This document shows positions 15,974-18,573 of a DNA stretch of 18,573 nucleotides, piece after piece (position 1 is the first letter of the stretch; every line of letters starts with the position of its first letter). Below the pieces are notes generated by a model, which was not told the origin of the DNA, searched no databases, and worked only from the letters and a program-made list of their open reading frames with translations. This stretch comes from Mariprofundaceae bacterium (GTDB taxonomy: Bacteria; Pseudomonadota; Zetaproteobacteria; Mariprofundales; Mariprofundaceae): contig JAUZQS010000120.1 of NCBI GenBank assembly GCA_030950875.1, forward strand, positions 1 to 18,573, in the 5' to 3' direction. The position numbers and the translations under genes were made by a program.

Positions 15974-17668
15974 CTATGCAACATTTTCAACCACATCATC
16001 AACCACAAACTGAATAGCGCCATTACCGCGCCAATCATCTACCTTTAATTGACCAAGCACAGAAACTACTTGCCCAGCCTGCAAGGAGTCACTCAATACA
16101 CCACCACCAAACACAATACTAGGCACATAACGGTGCCCATCACTTAGACTCAAACGCATCACACCACCTTTTAAATCTTTGCGTTCGGCGATATGCACAT
16201 CCTTTAACAACCATGTACAAGCAGGGTTAGCGCGTCCAATCGGTTCAAAACGCTGCAAACGTTCTGCCAAACCTGTATGCATCGCCCCCAAGCCCAGCAC
16301 GCCATCCACCAAACATTCCATATGCTGACTTTGACCATTTTCTTGCTCTTCAATCGCTTTGCCAAAGGCTGCAACAAACGCCTGCCACATACCGCCTTTA
16401 ATCGAACCTCCACCAGCGCCTGCATGACCACCAAAACCTTCAAGGCAGTCCGAACAAGCATGCAATAAGTTGCCAATATGGAACCCTGAAACACCACGCA
16501 ATGACACGCGTATATTGTCACTGGAATCAATAAACCCTACTGCCGCAGGTCGCCCATGTTTGCGTGCCAAACGACCTGCTGCCAAACCCACCACACCTGC
16601 ATGCCAATCTTTATGATGCACGGCCAGAACCCGCGTATCAGCAAGCATTAATTCAGTTTGTTTAAACACCTCAACTTCAACTTTACGGCGTTGTTTGTTC
16701 GTCTCATCTAAAACTTCTGCCAAGCACGCTGCTTCACTACTATCTTGTGTAAAAAGCAAACGCATCGCTTCTTCACCATGCCGCATGCGCCCTGCTGCGT
16801 TGATACGCGGAGCCAAATAAAAACCAATTGTTTCAGCTGTAACAGCTGATTTTACACGGGCAATCTTCATCAAGGCCGCCATGCCAACACACGGCTGAGT
16901 ATTTAATCGTTGCAGACCGTGATAAACCAAAATCCGATTCACACCCACCAAATCCATCACATCCGCAATCGTTGCCACTGCCACACGATCTAACAGCGTC
17001 CTTAAATCGTAATCAGGGCGCTTGCCCTGCTCGGATAACAGCTTCCAAACTGCCATCAATAAGAAGAAAGCCACCCCTGTCCCACAGAGTTTCCTGTCTG
17101 CAAAACCACAATCCTCACGCGCAGGGTTAAGCAGTGCAAACGCCTTAGGCAATGTTTTCTCAGGCAAGTGGTGATCACTCACAATCAAATCAAAACTCAA
17201 TTCATTTGCCGCATCACAAGCATCAAAACATGTCGTGCCTGTATCCACACTGATACCCAAATGTACGCCGCGCTCAACTGCTTCACGCACAGGTTCAACA
17301 CCAATACCATGCCCATCATCGGCACGATGCGGAATAGAAAATGTAACATCTGCTCCCGCAGCATTTAAGGCTTCGGCTAAAATTGCGGTTCCAGACACAC
17401 CATCGCAATCAAAATCGCCAAAAATATGGATACGCTCGCCTGCTAAAATAGCCCCCGCCACACGCTCAGCAGCTTTTGTCATATCATGCATATCAAAAGG
17501 GTCGGGAAGCTCCGATAGCTTGGGAGAAAAATAAGCATCCAAAGCATCTAACCCACGCGCTTTTAGTAAGCTATCCCAAGCAAGCAGTGGTTCATCAGCA
17601 TGCAAAGCTTCATGCCGCCATGACACTTTTTTGCCACGTACCGTCAGACTTTCAGGCAGTTCAACCAT
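15974..17668 (-). CDS. recJ: Single-stranded-DNA-specific 5'-3' exonuclease RecJ
   Basis: Degrades ssDNA 5' to 3' in RecF-pathway recombination, mismatch repair and base excision repair. The 564 residues (E. coli 577) contain the DHH-domain metal sites GDFDCDGVSG (D85, D87, D89), SVDTGTT and VSDHHLP (165-167), and the ARINAAGRM motif (~287-295). The DHHA1 motif GFGGHAGAGG ends at 420, and the C-terminal OB domain is ~460-564. All expected metal ligands seem present. ATG 17668 has AGGTG 4 nt upstream. It lies 93 nt downstream of secB; I see no clear promoter or terminator in that AT-rich gap, so it may be co-transcribed with secB. prfB follows 45 nt later. Confidence 0.97.
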   Translation of the reverse strand: MVELPESLTVRGKKVSWRHEALHADEPLLAWDSLLKARGLDALDAYFSPKLSELPDPFDMHDMTKAAERVAGAILAGERIHIFGDFDCDGVSGTAILAEALNAAGADVTFSIPHRADDGHGIGVEPVREAVERGVHLGISVDTGTTCFDACDAANELSFDLIVSDHHLPEKTLPKAFALLNPAREDCGFADRKLCGTGVAFFLLMAVWKLLSEQGKRPDYDLRTLLDRVAVATIADVMDLVGVNRILVYHGLQRLNTQPCVGMAALMKIARVKSAVTAETIGFYLAPRINAAGRMRHGEEAMRLLFTQDSSEAACLAEVLDETNKQRRKVEVEVFKQTELMLADTRVLAVHHKDWHAGVVGLAAGRLARKHGRPAAVGFIDSSDNIRVSLRGVSGFHIGNLLHACSDCLEGFGGHAGAGGGSIKGGMWQAFVAAFGKAIEEQENGQSQHMECLVDGVLGLGAMHTGLAERLQRFEPIGRANPACTWLLKDVHIAERKDLKGGVMRLSLSDGHRYVPSIVFGGGVLSDSLQAGQVVSVLGQLKVDDWRGNGAIQFVVDDVVENVA

Positions 17669-17761
17669 GGTTCACCTAACACTTTTTATATTTTAAAACC
17701 CATTACACGGAAAAAATCTTACAACGAAAACTCATTTAACTCGCAGAATAAATACCACCAG

Positions 17762-18244
17762 TTACTGTACAGTCGCACCCTCTTGCTCTGCAGTTTTTTG
17801 CTGAAGTTGGTTCTCATAAATCCCTCTAAAGTTCACAGGCTCCAACATAAATGGCATAAAACCACCATCTACCGTCAACTGGCTAACAATTTGACGGGTA
17901 TATGGGAAAAGAATGGTCGGGCAATCAACCGCAAGTAAATTTGGAATATGCTCAGCAGGAATATTTTTCATAAAAAATACAGCCGCATGCTCCACTTCAA
18001 TTTCAAATAATAAATCACCACTTTCTTGATCACGTGTTGTTGCTGCAACCTTTAAAGACACTTCCCAGTGATCATCATTCACTTGCCTATTGGATAATCC
18101 AAGGTTCATTTCAATCTTTGGTGCTGCGCCTGACTGATTAAAAATTTCTGGGGCATTGGGGTTTTCAAAGGAAATATCCTTCACATATACCCGCTGCAAA
18201 CTAAAAATTGGCGACTCTTCGCCAACAGTCTCATTATTCGACAT
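17762..18244 (-). CDS. secB: Protein-export chaperone SecB
   Basis: Tetrameric cytoplasmic chaperone that keeps preproteins unfolded and delivers them to SecA. Its 160 residues carry the SecB hallmarks: SLQRVYVKDISFENPNAPEIF near the N-terminus, AAVFFMKNIP, and LFPYTRQIVSQLTVDGGFMPFMLEPVNF near the C-terminus (the family's FPYAR...GGFPP..L.PVNF, here with MP in place of PP). A flexible polar tail ends the protein. ATG 18244 has GGAG 6 nt upstream. In E. coli secB follows grxC; the gene upstream here lies outside the window. Confidence 0.96.
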   Translation of the reverse strand: MSNNETVGEESPIFSLQRVYVKDISFENPNAPEIFNQSGAAPKIEMNLGLSNRQVNDDHWEVSLKVAATTRDQESGDLLFEIEVEHAAVFFMKNIPAEHIPNLLAVDCPTILFPYTRQIVSQLTVDGGFMPFMLEPVNFRGIYENQLQQKTAEQEGATVQ

Positions 18245-18573
18245 TCACTACTCCATCATTCATATCATTTGATTGGCGCATGTTATCAGAATAATTTTCC
18301 TTCACCATTTGTAATTGCAGGCAATAGGGCTTGTTTGAGTTCCTAGCCTCGCACGCCATGATTGTATCGAAGACCTCGGCTTATGATAAGGCCCACACAG
18401 AGCTCAAAACATGGCTTAAAACTACATTTAAGGTAACTATTCAGCACAACCATAAAATAGCTGTAGCTGTTCAGATTACCTCTAATTTTTCAGATAGCAA
18501 GGCGAAAAAGCGGAGTTTACTACTGTAAATGAGCACTTTTCAACGCCGCTATCGGGAAAATGAGAGATGAGCT
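18245..18573. other. Intergenic stretch upstream of secB without a supported gene
   Basis: The first ~60 nt are AT-rich and should contain the secB leader and promoter; TTACAA/TATTCT on the minus strand is a weak candidate with a short 15-nt spacer. The part from about 18320 to 18470 shows no recognisable coding signal on either strand: the 65-codon plus-strand frame at 18331-18528 lacks an SD and runs into the hairpin. The last 100 nt form a long imperfect inverted repeat. The stretch may be a repeat element or the remnant of one. Confidence 0.6.
18473..18573. repeat. Long imperfect inverted repeat (~100-bp hairpin), reaching the window edge
   Basis: The arms 18473-18520 and 18525-18573 face each other around the loop TACT (18521-18524). 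Perfect sub-blocks are TTTAC/GTAAA at the loop, GGCG (18501-18504)/CGCC (18544-18547) and GATAGC (18493-18498)/GCTATC (18548-18553). The outer part of the left arm, AGATTACCTCTAATTTTTC, matches the outer right arm with a few mismatches and wobbles. There is no T-run typical of a terminator, and the length exceeds terminators. It resembles a dispersed REP/MITE-like element; the repeat may continue beyond the window. Confidence 0.7.

Noticed and set aside
18331..18528. Plus-strand frame of 65 codons near the right edge
   Set aside because: No SD, no recognisable domain, and its 3' third runs through one arm and the loop of the long hairpin.

Overview
The window reads as an ordinary chromosomal segment of a Pseudomonadota bacterium. 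SecB, SspA, a NusA with two acidic C-terminal repeats, and a recJ-prfB pair point to the gamma/zeta side of the phylum. A YlxR-L7Ae fusion and an NrnA-type DHH protein inside the nusA-infB operon are not what enterobacteria have. Base composition is moderately AT-rich. I lean to a zetaproteobacterium or an environmental gammaproteobacterium, but cannot settle this without a search.

Layout. Positions 2-1015 (+) hold the 3' part of typA/bipA. It converges on a long minus-strand gene series, and two intrinsic terminators separate them (1037-1069 and 1089-1119). Read in the minus direction, from high to low coordinates, the series runs as follows. An intergenic stretch with a ~100-bp imperfect hairpin (18473-18573) is followed by secB, recJ, prfB (with its programmed +1 frameshift) and sspA. 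Next is a tightly packed five-gene operon (14058 to 9787): a 'thermostable hemolysin' GNAT-like protein, an AMP-forming ligase, a haem-oxygenase-like diiron protein, a short-chain dehydrogenase and an exported TPR protein, closed by a terminator at 9729-9760. Then comes the transcription/translation operon rimP-nusA-ylxR/L7Ae-infB-rbfA-nrnA-truB-cyclophilin (9632 to 1153). It has a likely promoter at 9700-9727 and an intrinsic-terminator-like hairpin inside its short leader.

How they fit together. The nusA-infB operon couples ribosome maturation (RimP, RbfA), transcription elongation and termination (NusA), initiation (IF2), tRNA pseudouridylation (TruB) and nano-RNA turnover. Many of its genes are joined by 4-nt stop/start overlaps. 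RecJ and RF2 form the recJ-prfB pair also found in E. coli. SspA and SecB are stress and export functions.

The best candidate for an undescribed system is the five-gene operon. Its gene content (carboxylate activation, diiron oxidation, reduction, GNAT-type acyl transfer) suggests biosynthesis or modification of an acyl-derived small molecule, not haemolysis. The pathway and product are inference. Further points of interest are a second, strongly SD-equipped internal start in the cyclophilin gene, the loss of the usual A10 lysine in the ligase, and the leader terminator ahead of rimP.
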